Shown here: in pieces, positions 11,101-21,400 of the stretch
Numbering within the stretch: the stretch's first letter is position 1
Layout: every line of letters begins with the position of its first letter
Program-made: the position numbers and the translations under genes
From: Terfezia claveryi
Lineage: Eukaryota; Ascomycota; Pezizomycetes; Pezizales; Pezizaceae
NCBI GenBank assembly: GCA_015179025.1
Contig: WHUX01000040.1
Coordinates: forward strand, 248,001-312,000
DNA length: 64,000 bases
Reading direction: 5' to 3'
The notes under the pieces: model-generated
Seen by the model: only the letters and a program-made list of their open reading frames with translations
Databases searched by the model: none
Told to the model about the DNA's origin: nothing

Positions 11101-12907
11101 AGGTAAGAAAAAGAAGAAGAATCAGGGTGCGGAGGATACAGCTTCGTTGGCGACGGCGACTGGTACCCCGGAGAGTAGTAGGCCAGAGTCACCTCTGCCT
11201 GCGTCAGTTGCAGTACTTCAGGTACCGAGGCAGCAGGGTCAACAGCAGGTTTTGCAATCGCAACATCACGCTCCTGCTGTGACTCCCCCCGTTGAAGGTG
11301 CGATGGAGAAACCCCAAACTACTAATCTTACAGCACAACAGATCCTCCAAGATCTTGCATCGTTAGGGGAAATCAACTTCCCGGAATTGGATATGCTGAA
11401 ACCTATTGTTGGACTTAGCCATAAATTTGATATTTCCCCAGGGGAAGTTCGAGCATATGATAGACATATCAATGGTAATCCTACGCTGAATATGCTCCCT
11501 GGGCATGGGAATGCGGGAGTGGAGCAGCTTAGACAGCCGATTGTCACAAGTAGTAACATTATTCTGAGAGGATTAACCAAGGAGCAAGAAAAGAGATTTT
11601 TGATACTGGAGAAGAAAGTTATGGAGGGGCGGAAGGCGAGTTGGCGTTGGACACCTCCAGGAAAAGGCATTGCGGGTATTGCTGGGGGAATGGCAGGCCA
11701 TGGAGGGAGGGATGGTGCCGAGGGAGAGTTGGGCGATGTTAGTAGTTGGTGGAAGGACGCGAATAGGATTGGTGCGAGGTTTGGTCCGGGTGATAGGGAG
11801 AGGTTGACGAGTGCGATTGCGGCAGCTGTAGGGTTGGCAGATCAAGCGTTGTCGGCCCAGGGGTTCTCGGCGTCTGTGGGGGTGGAGCATGGTCATCATC
11901 ATCACCATACACATGGTGTCCAGAGTGGACATCATTTTCATCATCACCATCAGCATAATCATGACCATGGACATGGGCATAATACCCATCATGGTCACTT
12001 TTCCGGAGATGAGGATGTTGGCGATGATATCAGTGTTCTTGTTGGAGAAAATAAGCTCAGTTCGGGCTGTGTGGGAACAGCGTCTACAGAATCGAGAATT
12101 TCGTTCGACGAAGCCCTAAACCGGCTTTCCTCCATATTTCCCCAGGTGCTCCCGCCGTTTACGGCGGGAGAGTATAAAGTCTCTGTGGATTTCACTGGGC
12201 CATGTGGTGGGATTGGGTGCCAGGCGGCCCGGGGGGACGTTGAAGGGTTAGAGCATGTGGGAGTGGGTATGGGTATGGGCATGGGCATGGGCATGGGAAT
12301 GGGAATGGGGGTCGAAGGGGAGTATGAATTTGTTTTGGGGGAGGGAGAGGCTGTTGGGGGAACGATTACCTTGAGTGCGGGTTTGGCACCCCCGGGGACT
12401 ACGGGGCAGGGACCAGAAATTACCATTAGTTCGTCGGGAGTTACTGCCGGTGCAGGTAAGGGAAAAGGGAAAGCGAAGGCGAACAGTGGTGGCCATGGGG
12501 ACGGAACCGCAAGTACAGCAAATCCGGTCCCAGGAAATTCGAACACTACCACAGTCAATGTCCCCATCCCGGCAAATCTAGCCAGCACCATGAATGGTGT
12601 CATCTCGGGAATGATGAACGGCCTAGGTCTTCCTGGGTTTGCAGCTGCAACTGGTGGGTTGAGTGGATTGGGAGGACTCGGGGGCGCCATGATGGGGATG
12701 GGGATGCTTGGAGTTCCAGGACTTGCGGGGTTCTCTACCCCAATTGGGGCGGAGGGAGTTGGAGGAGTAAGCGGGGCTCAGGGTATGGTGGGGGTTAGTG
12801 TGGAAGAGGCAGAGAAGCAGTTAGTTGCGAAGAGGAAGGAGACGGAAGGGTTGGAAAGAAAGTTGAATCAGCTGCTGAAGAGGAATCGGAGGCTGGCTGG
12901 GTTGTAG
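5898..12907 (+). CDS. NOT4: NOT4/Mot2, CCR4-NOT E3 ubiquitin ligase (long form)
   Basis: RING E3 ligase subunit of the CCR4-NOT complex, acting in mRNA decay and co-translational quality control. Model: join(5898..5947,6009..6075,6163..6275,6340..8828,8884..9000,9930..12907), 1937 aa. A C4C4 RING begins at residue 18 (CPLC, CPCGYQ, CQFC, CPAC), an RRM at about 119-200 (VVGLNPRIKEEDLL), and a CCCH zinc finger at about 234-252. A Gln/Ala tract covers about 539-688. The last exon carries what I recall as the Pezizomycotina NOT4 C-terminal region: a block around residue 1414 (QQILQDLASLGEINFPELD), ILRGLTKEQEKRF, and a closing coiled coil (AEKQLVAKRKETEGLERKL). The 929-bp last intron is unusually long, but phases match and a GCTAAC branch site sits before its CGATAG acceptor, 5 bp ahead of the first ATG of the last exon. 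If it is retained, translation stops at 9047 (960 aa). Two separate genes remain possible. Confidence 0.75.
7909..8070 (+). repeat. 9-bp coding minisatellite (QQA repeat) in NOT4
   Basis: Eighteen perfect head-to-tail copies of ACAACAAGC (read in frame as CAA CAA GCA, Gln-Gln-Ala). They are embedded in a longer, less regular Gln/Ala tract from about 7722 to 8172 that ends in a pure poly-Gln run. The opposite strand reads as long poly-Leu frames, which are an artefact of this repeat. Confidence 0.95.
8829..8883 (+). other. GC-AG intron in NOT4
   Basis: The 55-bp intron starts GCAAGT instead of GTAAGT and ends GTGCTAG, with a GAGCTAACA branch site. It is the only donor here that keeps the reading frame: phase 1, giving REVGADLVDPSIL. 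The nearby GT donors (GTGTAG, GTTGAC) put the next exon in a frame that soon stops at 8923. Confidence 0.75.
9001..9929 (+). other. Putative 929-bp intron / alternative 3' end in NOT4
   Basis: Donor GTGGGT directly after CAACAAG. The acceptor TTTCGATAG is preceded by AAGCTAACA at 9904-9911. The segment begins in frame and would add 15 residues ending in GSNW before a TAG at 9045-9047, so retention gives a short NOT4. The rest is T-rich non-coding sequence with no ORF I recognise. It may be an intron, a 3' UTR with an internal promoter, or both. Confidence 0.6.
11886..12002 (+). repeat. His-rich coding segment of NOT4
   Basis: CAT/CAC-rich stretch in the NOT4 last exon (about residues 1598-1637 of the long form), with runs such as HGHHHHHTHG and HNHDHGHGH. 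It could bind metal, but this is only suggested by composition. Confidence 0.8.
12265..12306 (+). repeat. Hexamer GGNATG array, (Gly-Met)7
   Basis: Seven copies of GGNATG (GGT, GGC and GGA variants) encoding seven Gly-Met pairs near the NOT4 C-terminus. A short in-frame coding microsatellite. Confidence 0.9.
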
Positions 12908-13188
12908 GTGGAAAGCCAATTGTGCATTGTTAGCCTTTGCTGGTACTCTTTGAAATCGCATGCAGCAGGCATCGCCGTATGGAGGTGGAACTGGCCAATT
13001 TTTTTTTATTTTGTTGTTGCTGTAATGGAGTTACTCTATTGGCTTGAATCTCATAGCTGGTCAGATACAAATAATCAATTAAACGGAAAAGGAATATTAC
13101 GAACGAAGTCTGTTACTTATAACTAGTCTTCTTGGTCGCCCAAAAACTACTTCATGCAGCTTTTTCCGCACTCATATTTTGTGATGAG

Positions 13189-13206
13189 GACCGCATATAT
13201 GCGGTC
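13189..13206. repeat. 18-bp perfect palindrome
   Basis: GACCGCATATATGCGGTC reads identically on both strands. It lies just ahead of the tandem repeat array, downstream of NOT4. It could form a cruciform or bind a dimeric protein; no evidence favours a function. Confidence 0.8.
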
Positions 13207-13240
13207 TAAAGGTGAAGTACAGCATGCCTAATATGCTAGA

Positions 13241-13570
13241 TCTGAAGATGGTGAACAAAACAACTTGGCTCTCTAATGGGTAGAGACCATGGGCTGTATA
13301 TTGTGAATGCCACTCCTGGTGCTGCTGCCGAGGGTATTTGCTGAGGGCGGTCTGAAGATGGTGAACAAAACAACTTTGCTCTAATGGCTAGAGACTACAT
13401 GCTCGATGAGAATGCCACTCCTGGTACTGCCGCTGAGGGTACGTATTTGATGAGGGTGGTCTAAAGATGGTGAACAAAACAACTTTGCTCTAATGGATGG
13501 TGAATGGCCCACTCCTGCTGCTGCTGCCGAGAGAGTATGGTCTGAAGATGGTGGATGAAACAGTAAATCT
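13241..13570 (+). repeat. Degenerate ~110-bp tandem repeat, about three copies
   Basis: The block TCTGAAGATGGTGAACAAAA starts at 13241 and 13351, with diverged copies at 13460 and 13541 (spacings 110, 109 and 81 bp). Each copy also shares ACTTTGCTCTAATGG-like and GAATGCCACTCCTGGT (13305, 13410) segments followed by GCTGCTGCCGAGGG-like sequence. No ORF runs through the array. Confidence 0.85.
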
Positions 13571-13744
13571 GGGAGGGCAATCTATATGAGATGAAAGAGC
13601 AAAACAGAAGGTTGGTTGGCTCTAGTGAAGATGGAAGATGGAAGAACATGAAAGATAGAACTTTAAACCTGATACCGATAAGACAGACTGATAAGACCGA
13701 TAAGAATATGAAAGTGACGGCCATGTTCTCAGATAATAGGTCTG

Positions 13745-14113
13745 GTGCAAAATAATTCTAGGTCTGTTGCTGGGTGTCTCCAAAGTATATATATACGATA
13801 CAGCTTGTACGTCTACGGACCTCATCCCTTAGATTGTGACCATTTATATTATAACTACAGCAGATTCACCAGCAACTACTACATAGCACCAGGAAAAGTG
13901 ACTCCAGCACAAAGCATAAGGAGCTCAATGAGTTTACCACCAACTGTTGTCTTCTATGACCGCAGCATGCCCATATTTCATACAATCATTCCCACCAAAA
14001 ATCTCGAGTTGCCTCCAAGCATAGATCAAAAATATGAATGTGAATATGTCGTTCAATTCCCAGACCCTGAACTAGAATCTGAGTATTTGTATCTAGTTAG
14101 CACAGCATGTTGA
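13745..14113 (+). CDS. Doubtful small ORF, 122 aa
   Basis: Single open frame ending TGA at 14113. I do not recognise it. The C-terminal two thirds look more protein-like than the start (SLPPTVVFYDRSMPIF, KYECEYVVQFPDPELE), with a non-random acidic/aromatic pattern. The N-terminal part is less convincing. It may be an exon of an unannotated or decayed gene, or chance. It lies in repeat-bearing intergenic DNA just after the tandem array. Confidence 0.2.
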   Translation: MQNNSRSVAGCLQSIYIRYSLYVYGPHPLDCDHLYYNYSRFTSNYYIAPGKVTPAQSIRSSMSLPPTVVFYDRSMPIFHTIIPTKNLELPPSIDQKYECEYVVQFPDPELESEYLYLVSTAC

Positions 14114-14559
14114 TAGTAACAATAACTATTGGCAAAGGACTTAATTGTAGCAACCTTGGGGAGTGTGTATATGTATGTAATGGTCACTAGCATCTGCCGG
14201 GTAGATGTTATTCCTTTTGGCTTTGACGAAAGTTCGACCTTCCCATAGGTACATTTGGATAATTGCTTTAAAATTGCCATAGGTGGGCACTTCACCGTTG
14301 ATGATGATGGGTGGTATATCGATATGGTGGTGGTGTGGGGGAGTCCTAGTCAGTCTCCGTTTTTGGTCTGTTTGAGAGTGTTATTTGGTTAGATCCAAGA
14401 ATGATATGCACACCAGCACTGAGTTTTTTTGTGTCCCAAGGCTGCTTGTTAGAATTACATGAACAACCGAGGTAAATCACTTTGTGCATGGTAATTTCAT
14501 AGTACGGCATCAAGTATTGTAGTGTAAATGCCTTAGACTCTAACAAAGCCCTTAAACTG

Positions 14560-15222
14560 TTAGTGTATATTATCTCTCATACCAGCGCGCTTATTGCACT
14601 TACCCTGAACTAATGAATAAGATACTATCGGGTAAAATATATTCAGAGTACCTTCCGTTCCTGCCTTGCCACCGTTCAGCCTTGACAGCTTTTCCAGTCG
14701 ATGGGTTTGGCTTGAGGCAACGTCGATTCCCACCTTTTCGTATCCGGCGCCGGTTAAGGTTAAGGTTAGATCGACCCTTTGATGAGGCACAAGCACAACA
14801 CAAGACACTCGATAGGCGAAGAGAGGGAAGTAGTAGAGAGTGATCATTATGAGTAGATAGGCAAATCTAAAGGACATGAGACGTCTAGTGAAGCTCCGTT
14901 CTGTCATCCAGCTAGTCTCATGAAATTTATCTTCTTGATGGGCTAAGCAGTTGACATACCACACCACTGAAAGCCATAATAAAATCCACAGCACGATACG
15001 CTCAAGCTTCTTGAGACCTCTAGAAGTCATCTTTAATACTGTCCAACCCCTCTTATTGGATGTGCTCGGGGAGGGAGCGCTCATCCAATAATGGAGGAGA
15101 GCATGTACCCTTGACTTTGAGGATCTGGAGTTTATCCAACAAGTGAGCATACCCAGTGAAAGGGGATCAATATGAGAGGTTCGACTGTATCTTCTCATGT
15201 AGCCCACAAAGTGTCCTTGCAA
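14560..15222 (-). CDS. Doubtful ORF, 220 aa, two hydrophobic segments
   Basis: An uninterrupted 663-bp frame with two membrane-like segments (LERIVLWILLWLSVVWYVNC and FAYLLIMITLYYFPLFAY) separated by a charged loop, then a polar tail. I do not recognise a family. The length is more than expected by chance in this base composition, but there is no supporting motif. The context is accessory DNA 0.3 kb from a tRNA-derived element, so a decayed or lineage-specific gene is as likely as a real membrane protein. Confidence 0.25.
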   Translation of the reverse strand: MQGHFVGYMRRYSRTSHIDPLSLGMLTCWINSRSSKSRVHALLHYWMSAPSPSTSNKRGWTVLKMTSRGLKKLERIVLWILLWLSVVWYVNCLAHQEDKFHETSWMTERSFTRRLMSFRFAYLLIMITLYYFPLFAYRVSCVVLVPHQRVDLTLTLTGAGYEKVGIDVASSQTHRLEKLSRLNGGKAGTEGTLNIFYPIVSYSLVQGKCNKRAGMRDNIH

Positions 15223-15499
15223 TCTTATCTAATCATAACAATGACCTTTTTAGTTCCCTATAAGTTTGTCAGAATAAAAGTATTAAGGGTAGTAGAGAAT
15301 AATATACCGCATCGGCCTTGCCACTCACTATCAGTTATGAGACGATGTAGATGTTGTTGGGGCCAACTAGACTAGAAGTGAGTAGGCTTGTAGTCCTAAC
15401 ACCTATATTCAACAAATCTAAGTAGAACAGATGCGATAGCGTTGTGATGTATAGTGGAGATGATTGTAACCCTCCTTGCCTCTCTTTTCCCCTGTTCCA

Positions 15500-15641
15500 A
15501 GCCTAGTAGTAGTGCAGTGGGTGAGTATCCCTACAGCCACCAAAGGGCGCAGGCTCGAATCCAGGGTGATCCAAAGGCCCGCTCCACCGACAGCTCGCAG
15601 GACTGGTAGCAGGAATGGCTAATTTGTTGCAGCTTTTTTTT
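15500..15641 (+). mobile_element. tRNA-derived SINE-like element
   Basis: An A-box-like TAGTGCAGTGGGTGAG at 15510 and a B-box GGCTCGAATCC at 15552-15562 are spaced about 42 bp apart, as in tRNA genes. The 5' end cannot be folded into a proper tRNA, and a non-tRNA body of about 70 bp follows, ending in a T8 run (15634-15641) suited to RNA polymerase III termination. This is the layout of a SINE. Only one copy is visible, so family status is inferred. Confidence 0.6.
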
Positions 15642-16941
15642 GTCTGTATTTTTTTCTATTTATCTATTATCAAATTTCATTTCAATAGACCCATAAACCA
15701 GATTCCTGGTTGATCTCGTTTAGGTCCATAGGGCTGAGGTTGAGTATATTTCAAGTAAAGTGGGCCTGCTACTAAGAGATTGTTCCTCCAAAGGATTTGA
15801 AGTAGAGTACATCTTGTGACCAGACGTTTGGTGGCTCAACCTTTGAAATAAGGTTCAGGGTAAAGCCAACTAACTACGAATCTACTAGTATCCTGCAAAG
15901 CCAAGCCCGCACACAAAAAAAACTCTTGGCGAACCCCTCCAGATTGTATATAAACCCTCCTTCACCCATCCCTTCTTTCCTCTTCATGCGACTTTGTGAG
16001 TTTTCTTCCTTCCCCCCCTACAGTGGCATGCGATTGCTAACAAATTTTTTGTACAGACTTCATAGGATCATATTCTATAGTAAACGTCTTCAATTCTTAG
16101 GTCTAATTAGACACAAGAACCTCAACTCGGCTGATGACCTTAAATCCCCGATGCCCAAGAGTGAAGCCTTTTATTTGCATTGCTTTTAAAAGCGATGTGG
16201 TGATGATCTCTACCCGGATGTGCATTGAGAATAACCATTCATTTGGATGTTCGCATGGACGGGTGGGCATTGGTGGAGGTCTGACGAGCCTTGTAAAACT
16301 TTTGCTTTTTTAATTTAGGTTGGGGATCATGGATTGGTAACTCATTTTTAATATCAATGAAAAACAGTTTTCTTGCTATCGTTCTGAGAACACGTGCTGA
16401 GTACATATGTTGACCAGCGTGAAGCAGCGAGACTGAAGCATCAAGACCATGAACACCAGTTACAAAAAAGATCTTCCAGCGTAAGTACTTAAGAAGGCAC
16501 CACGTCCATAACAATTTTACATATAGCATTTTTTGACTTGCCATTTCCTTCTATCATGAAAAAATTATCACTTGTTCGAGATTGTGGCCAGCTGTTATGC
16601 TGGAAACCAACATCTATATCTAGGCCCGATGCGGCAGTGACTGCTCAAAATGGACAAGATGAGCAAGAAGTAAACATTTAAAGTATGCTCACAATTAGTA
16701 CAGTTGGTTTGGCTCTTCGAAGTCTTGCTTGCTTGCACTGTGTATGTTTGAGATGCAGTACCAACTACTAGCCTATAAATGGAAGCATAAACAAAATGGG
16801 AGCTGACTACAAAGCAGAAGTTTTCAATCCCAAACTAAACTAGAGCCTCCCACCCACAATACCCACATAAAACAGACAGAAAAAGGATCCCAATATAAAC
16901 ATAAACTCACAACAAACTCAATACCCCACCATCCATTCCAC

Positions 16942-18436
16942 TCACATTCCTTTCCCCCGGCTCAACTCCTCAAAAAAACTCCTCAACCTCCTAACTCTCG
17001 CCCTCCCTGCCCCTTCCACCTCTTCCCCCACTCTTTCCCTTCTCTCCCTCCACCTCTTCCTCCTCCCCTCTGCTCCGCGCCCCCACCGCGCCTCCATCTC
17101 GCCAAAACTTCCATCAATGCTGTCTCTCGCGCGAGACGAATACCTGTTGACGAGGTATCTAACCGAGGGCCGTCGACTAGGTTGGGGGGTGGGTGCAGGG
17201 GTGTGGGGGTAGGAATGAGAAGGAGAAGGGGCGGGGAGTATGTTGTGTTTAATGAGTTTTTCCTGAGCGAGGTCGATATCATGCGGGTATGATGAGCGGA
17301 CGAAGGAGGAGAGGCGATCGCGGAGAAGTTGTTTTTGGAGGGTGAGGAGGGTGGTAAGGAGGGGAGGGGAGAGGTGGGTGATATAGGTACAGTGGGATTG
17401 GGGGTAAGAGGTGGAAAGGGTTATTAGTGAGGATGAGGAATTTGATGAGAATGATGAAGATCCAGGGTCAAGTGAGGAGGAGAAAGCGGAATACGGGGTA
17501 TTAGGGTTTTCCTTAGGTAGCATGGACATAGAGATATTCTCTCTATCATGGCCTTTACCCTTCCCCTCCCCGCAACTACAGGCTCCTACTTTTCCCTCAG
17601 CATGATCTTCTTCCCCCGCCATTTGTCCACTCCACCTTCTGAGATACTTCTTTGGTAACACTCCCCTCTCCAACAACGTCCCCGGATCGGGTCTCATCCC
17701 CAACTTTTTGTTCAATCTAATCTTCAACAAGTTCCTACTCAACTCTCTAGTGATAAAGTCTCTTCTAGATAACCATATTCGTCTTGGAGAGCGGAGAGAT
17801 TCAAGAGGGGGGCGTTGAGGTAGGGCATGGGAGAGGAAGTTTTTGGCCCTTAGTAGGCGCTGGTGGTGCAGGAGAGGGTCGAGAGAGATGGTGCGGAGGC
17901 GGTGGGAGGTCTGTAGGGGAGGTTAGAGAGGTTCAATTGATTATAGGAGAGTGGGGACTTACTTTTATGAGTGAGAATATATCTGAGATGTCAAGGTAAG
18001 TGAGGATAGAGAGAATTATTTCATCGGGGACGGAGCTGAGCGTGTCGATGTTGGTAGTAGATCCACGCCCATGTGCCTCGAGGGCGAGCTCTCGATTGAT
18101 GGCCTCTCGCTTGATGGAAGTATCTTGATCGACCTCTCCTTTCTGAGCTCCTCCTCCTCCTCTTTCCCGAGCCTGGAAGGTTAATACGTCATCTGACCCT
18201 CCTTCTCCAGTTCCTCCTCCCTCTACTCGTGGACTTCCCCAAGCTGGCGTAATATTCCGTTCTTCTTCCCCAAGACCATCTGCAATGCACATTGCAGATC
18301 TCTGTTCATGCTTCTTCCCCTGCTCTTCGTTCGCATTCGTACCACCGGATAAGGTCCTGCTGATCATAGGCCCCAGGCCTCCAACATCTGTGTCTCTCAT
18401 CATCTTGTATCTCGTTTTGTGGTATTCGGCAGTCAA
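16942..18436 (-). CDS. F-box protein with RPEL-like motif
   Basis: Probable substrate adaptor of an SCF ubiquitin ligase. Model: complement(join(16942..17910,17963..18436)), 480 aa, phase 0. The 52-bp intron (GTAAGT donor, CCTACAG acceptor) lies inside the F-box: LSSVPDEIILSILTYLDISD before it and TSHRLRTISLDPLLHHQRLL after it. At about residues 221-244 the sequence KKLGMRPDPGTLLERGVLP fits the RPEL pattern (KL..RP....L..R..LP), which in animals binds G-actin. In fungal F-box proteins it may just be a family motif. The middle is Ser/Pro-rich; the C-terminus is very basic (RRKRWRERRERV) and may be a nuclear signal or RNA-binding tail. The N-terminal 130 residues are low-complexity, so the start could be internal (for example Met12). 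Confidence 0.8.
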
Positions 18437-21400
18437 TCTTTTATATTGAAAACGAAAACTTTGGATTATGCCTTGCCTGTTTGTATTGTCTTTGTCTGAT
18501 TCCTAAAATTGATGTTCCTGGACGTTGGCCGTAGTTGCGATTCTGAAACCCAGTGTCGATCAAACCGGAGGCGCATTAATTCCCCCCCCAATGCGAAAAC
18601 CCACCAGCCACCCGATTAAGAGAGGGTTGAGTGTGACTAAGTGGTGTCCGGCTCGGTAAGGCTGTGTAGTTTGATTACCGGGCCCCACACTGCCGTACGC
18701 GTATAACCCGATAGCACATATTACAATCACTCATCGATATTGTGAAAATAATTGTTCTCGTGCCTCTTTTGTATTCCAAAAGAGGGTTTGTGCCAACCAG
18801 ACTACAACCTGACCCTAATCAGTGGAGCCAGACTAAGTTGAGGTGTATCCCGAGCATTATTCAGTGTCCTAAACCCACTATCGCGCGATTCCAAACAAGA
18901 CCATGACGCCAAGAGTTAGAGAAAAGTTGAGTTGCGCTAGGCGAAGTTAAGAACAAAGGACATACATAGAGTGCCAACCAGACTAATACATAGAGACTAT
19001 AACCAGAAACCGAATGCGGTAGTTGGCTGGTTTGGGCTAGTGTATTCAGAGCTTCACATAAACGCCGTATACGTACTGTAAAGAACCCCAGATGATCCGG
19101 TAAAAAATACTTAGAATGTTGTATTCTTCCCAAACAATGACTCACCATGAAAGATCTTTAATGGCAAGGTCTAGCGGACAGGCCTCAGGTTTAGATATTG
19201 GGTGAGTTGATATTTACAGCAAATCGACTCATATTTGTCAATTGCCCGCAGCAATGGGACAAACCAGTGACTGGATTAGGAGTCCTGCGGGGCGCCGAGA
19301 CACTTTGTCTGGCAGGCGCTGTCTTTTCATAGAGAAGAGACTCATTTCCAACACAAACATCACACTACTTCCCCGAGCCAATTTCGTATTCGTTCCCACT
19401 ATCCTATTGTCCCGACTAGTCTTTTCACAAGATATCTAAGAAACCGGAAAGCACTTATCCCAGTGCAGTGCCCGAGATAGCTTGGTCATGCCCATAATAC
19501 AGCATGTGCATTTTTAGTCTCAGGCCCCTGAGCCAAACCTCAGGCGGGTCTCAGTCCCTGACATCAACCAGACTACATCCATTGCTATGGCCACGTTTAT
19601 AGCCAACAGTGTAATTGCACCAGACTAAGGAGCCCAATTTTGATAGCTGAATTACATGATTGACGCTATAGTGGTATAGTCTGATGGGAAGCATGTGCAT
19701 ACCTTCGTTCCAAAATCTGTTCAACTAGCAGGTGTCAGATCTACTGCAAGCATACGTTGTCCTTCCGCCTCCGCCTTACTGACAAACAGTAGACCAAGCC
19801 ATTCATCATGTATCAAGCACTATTCTTGTAAATGCAAGGTGAACAAATTCCGAAGCATAAAAAGCACCGGAGGGAACCACCGCGTAAAGTTGACCCGCAG
19901 GAATATTCCTATCGATGCAAGTGAGTATGTGTCAATTGAGCTGGCTGAAACATGATACTCTTAAAGTCCTATATGCATCCCATCGTCGTTATCCTGATTT
20001 CAAATCAGACGACGTTCCTATGTACAAAACTTCCGAGACAGGTACCAACACTATTACCACCTCCAAGAACCAATATCGAAAGGCGCAGATAATCACTCAC
20101 AAATCATACCAAATCCAAGACACTCGCTTCAAGTGTAAGAGTTTCCCTCGATCATGAGACATGCATTCAAATCAAAATGTTTGATTTTCCTCGTGCACTT
20201 GCATAATCCCAAATATAGCGCATAGAAGAAAGCCAAACACAAGATGAGTTGTTCAAGTGACAATTTTTCGAAAACAACATAAATCGTTGATTATCATGCA
20301 TGCACCATGCATATGTCTTTGCGGTATGCACGTCAAGTAACGTGCCCTGTGTAAGTCAACATCGGCCATTTCGAAGCCTGCCAGGGCACATTAGATGACG
20401 TTGCAAAGGCAATGTCTTAGGCAGATACCTTGTCATGTATACCAACATATTCCCACACCTTCTCATCTAGTAATCAAAAAAAAAAGCTTCAAATGTTTTA
20501 GGTATAGCGGAAAATTCACAAAGAGTTCAATTCGGCTGTGTGTCATACCATCCGAAAATTACTTCCTAACTCTAGCTGCTATCGTCCAAATTGGGTTTTT
20601 GCAGACGTCGACCAGCTTAGCCGAGCTGTACTAGCATGGGAAATGCGTTGTTAGACGTCGGTGTGCGATGGCATAAGCTCACTGACGTGCTTGTGCATGT
20701 ATGTAGCTTTCAACGTAGAAATACCTAACAGACAAGCTGGAAGGTACATAATACGTGTACATTGTAAACAGAACAATCAAGAGTGGGAAATAGGTTAGAG
20801 GCAGTTCGTCCCGAGGCGAAACTAACGATTGCAGTGGATTTTCTGCACTGATTTATCGAGACGACTTAAAATTCTTGCAGGAGCCATGTTGAAGCAACTG
20901 ACTAGCCATAATTGCACTCTTGTTGACTTGACTTTCTCAAGATACCGGGTAATGTTAGGTCCGGGCCCTGATATCTGTGTACTTAGCAAGCAGCTCAGTG
21001 GCACCGCAATCCCCCATTCCTGTCATCAACAAATTCCCGCCCTGTTTAGCTGTGATATTCCACGTAGGCAAGGCGAGTGCAACCCGGGCCCACCAGAAGC
21101 TCTTTTGCCTTTGGACCGGTGAAATTAATGTCACCACCCAGCTAGCGAGCCGGTATTCTTGCAGCCCAGAACAAGCCATACCCTATCACGGCATTGTCGT
21201 CTTTAGGCTCCCATCTGCCGGCACTGAATCCCATCCGTGAAGCGGTACCAAATTGCACATCAAACAAAGGAACAGCTGCAGAGATCACAAGCCCCCTTCA
21301 TTCCCTTTCTCTTTTTGCCCATGGGTATATGTTCAGTAGCAGAAAAAGAAAAATGAAACTAAAAGGTGGGGTCCAGCCCACTGCCCATCACTCGGAGGTT

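Larger units (their letters stand above)
12908..16941. other. Intergenic accessory stretch between NOT4 and the F-box gene
   Basis: About 4 kb without a recognisable conserved gene. It contains an 18-bp palindrome, a degenerate tandem repeat, a tRNA-derived element (listed separately), and two ORFs of doubtful status at 13745-14113 (+) and 14560-15222 (-). The rest shows no structure I can name. Confidence 0.5.

Noticed and set aside
14752..14772. Telomere-like GGTTAA repeats
   Set aside because: Only about three units, not the TTAGGG repeat usual in filamentous fungi, and internal to the window.
15500..15580. A functional tRNA gene at the A-box/B-box pair
   Set aside because: Acceptor and anticodon stems do not pair, so the sequence is tRNA-derived rather than a working tRNA.
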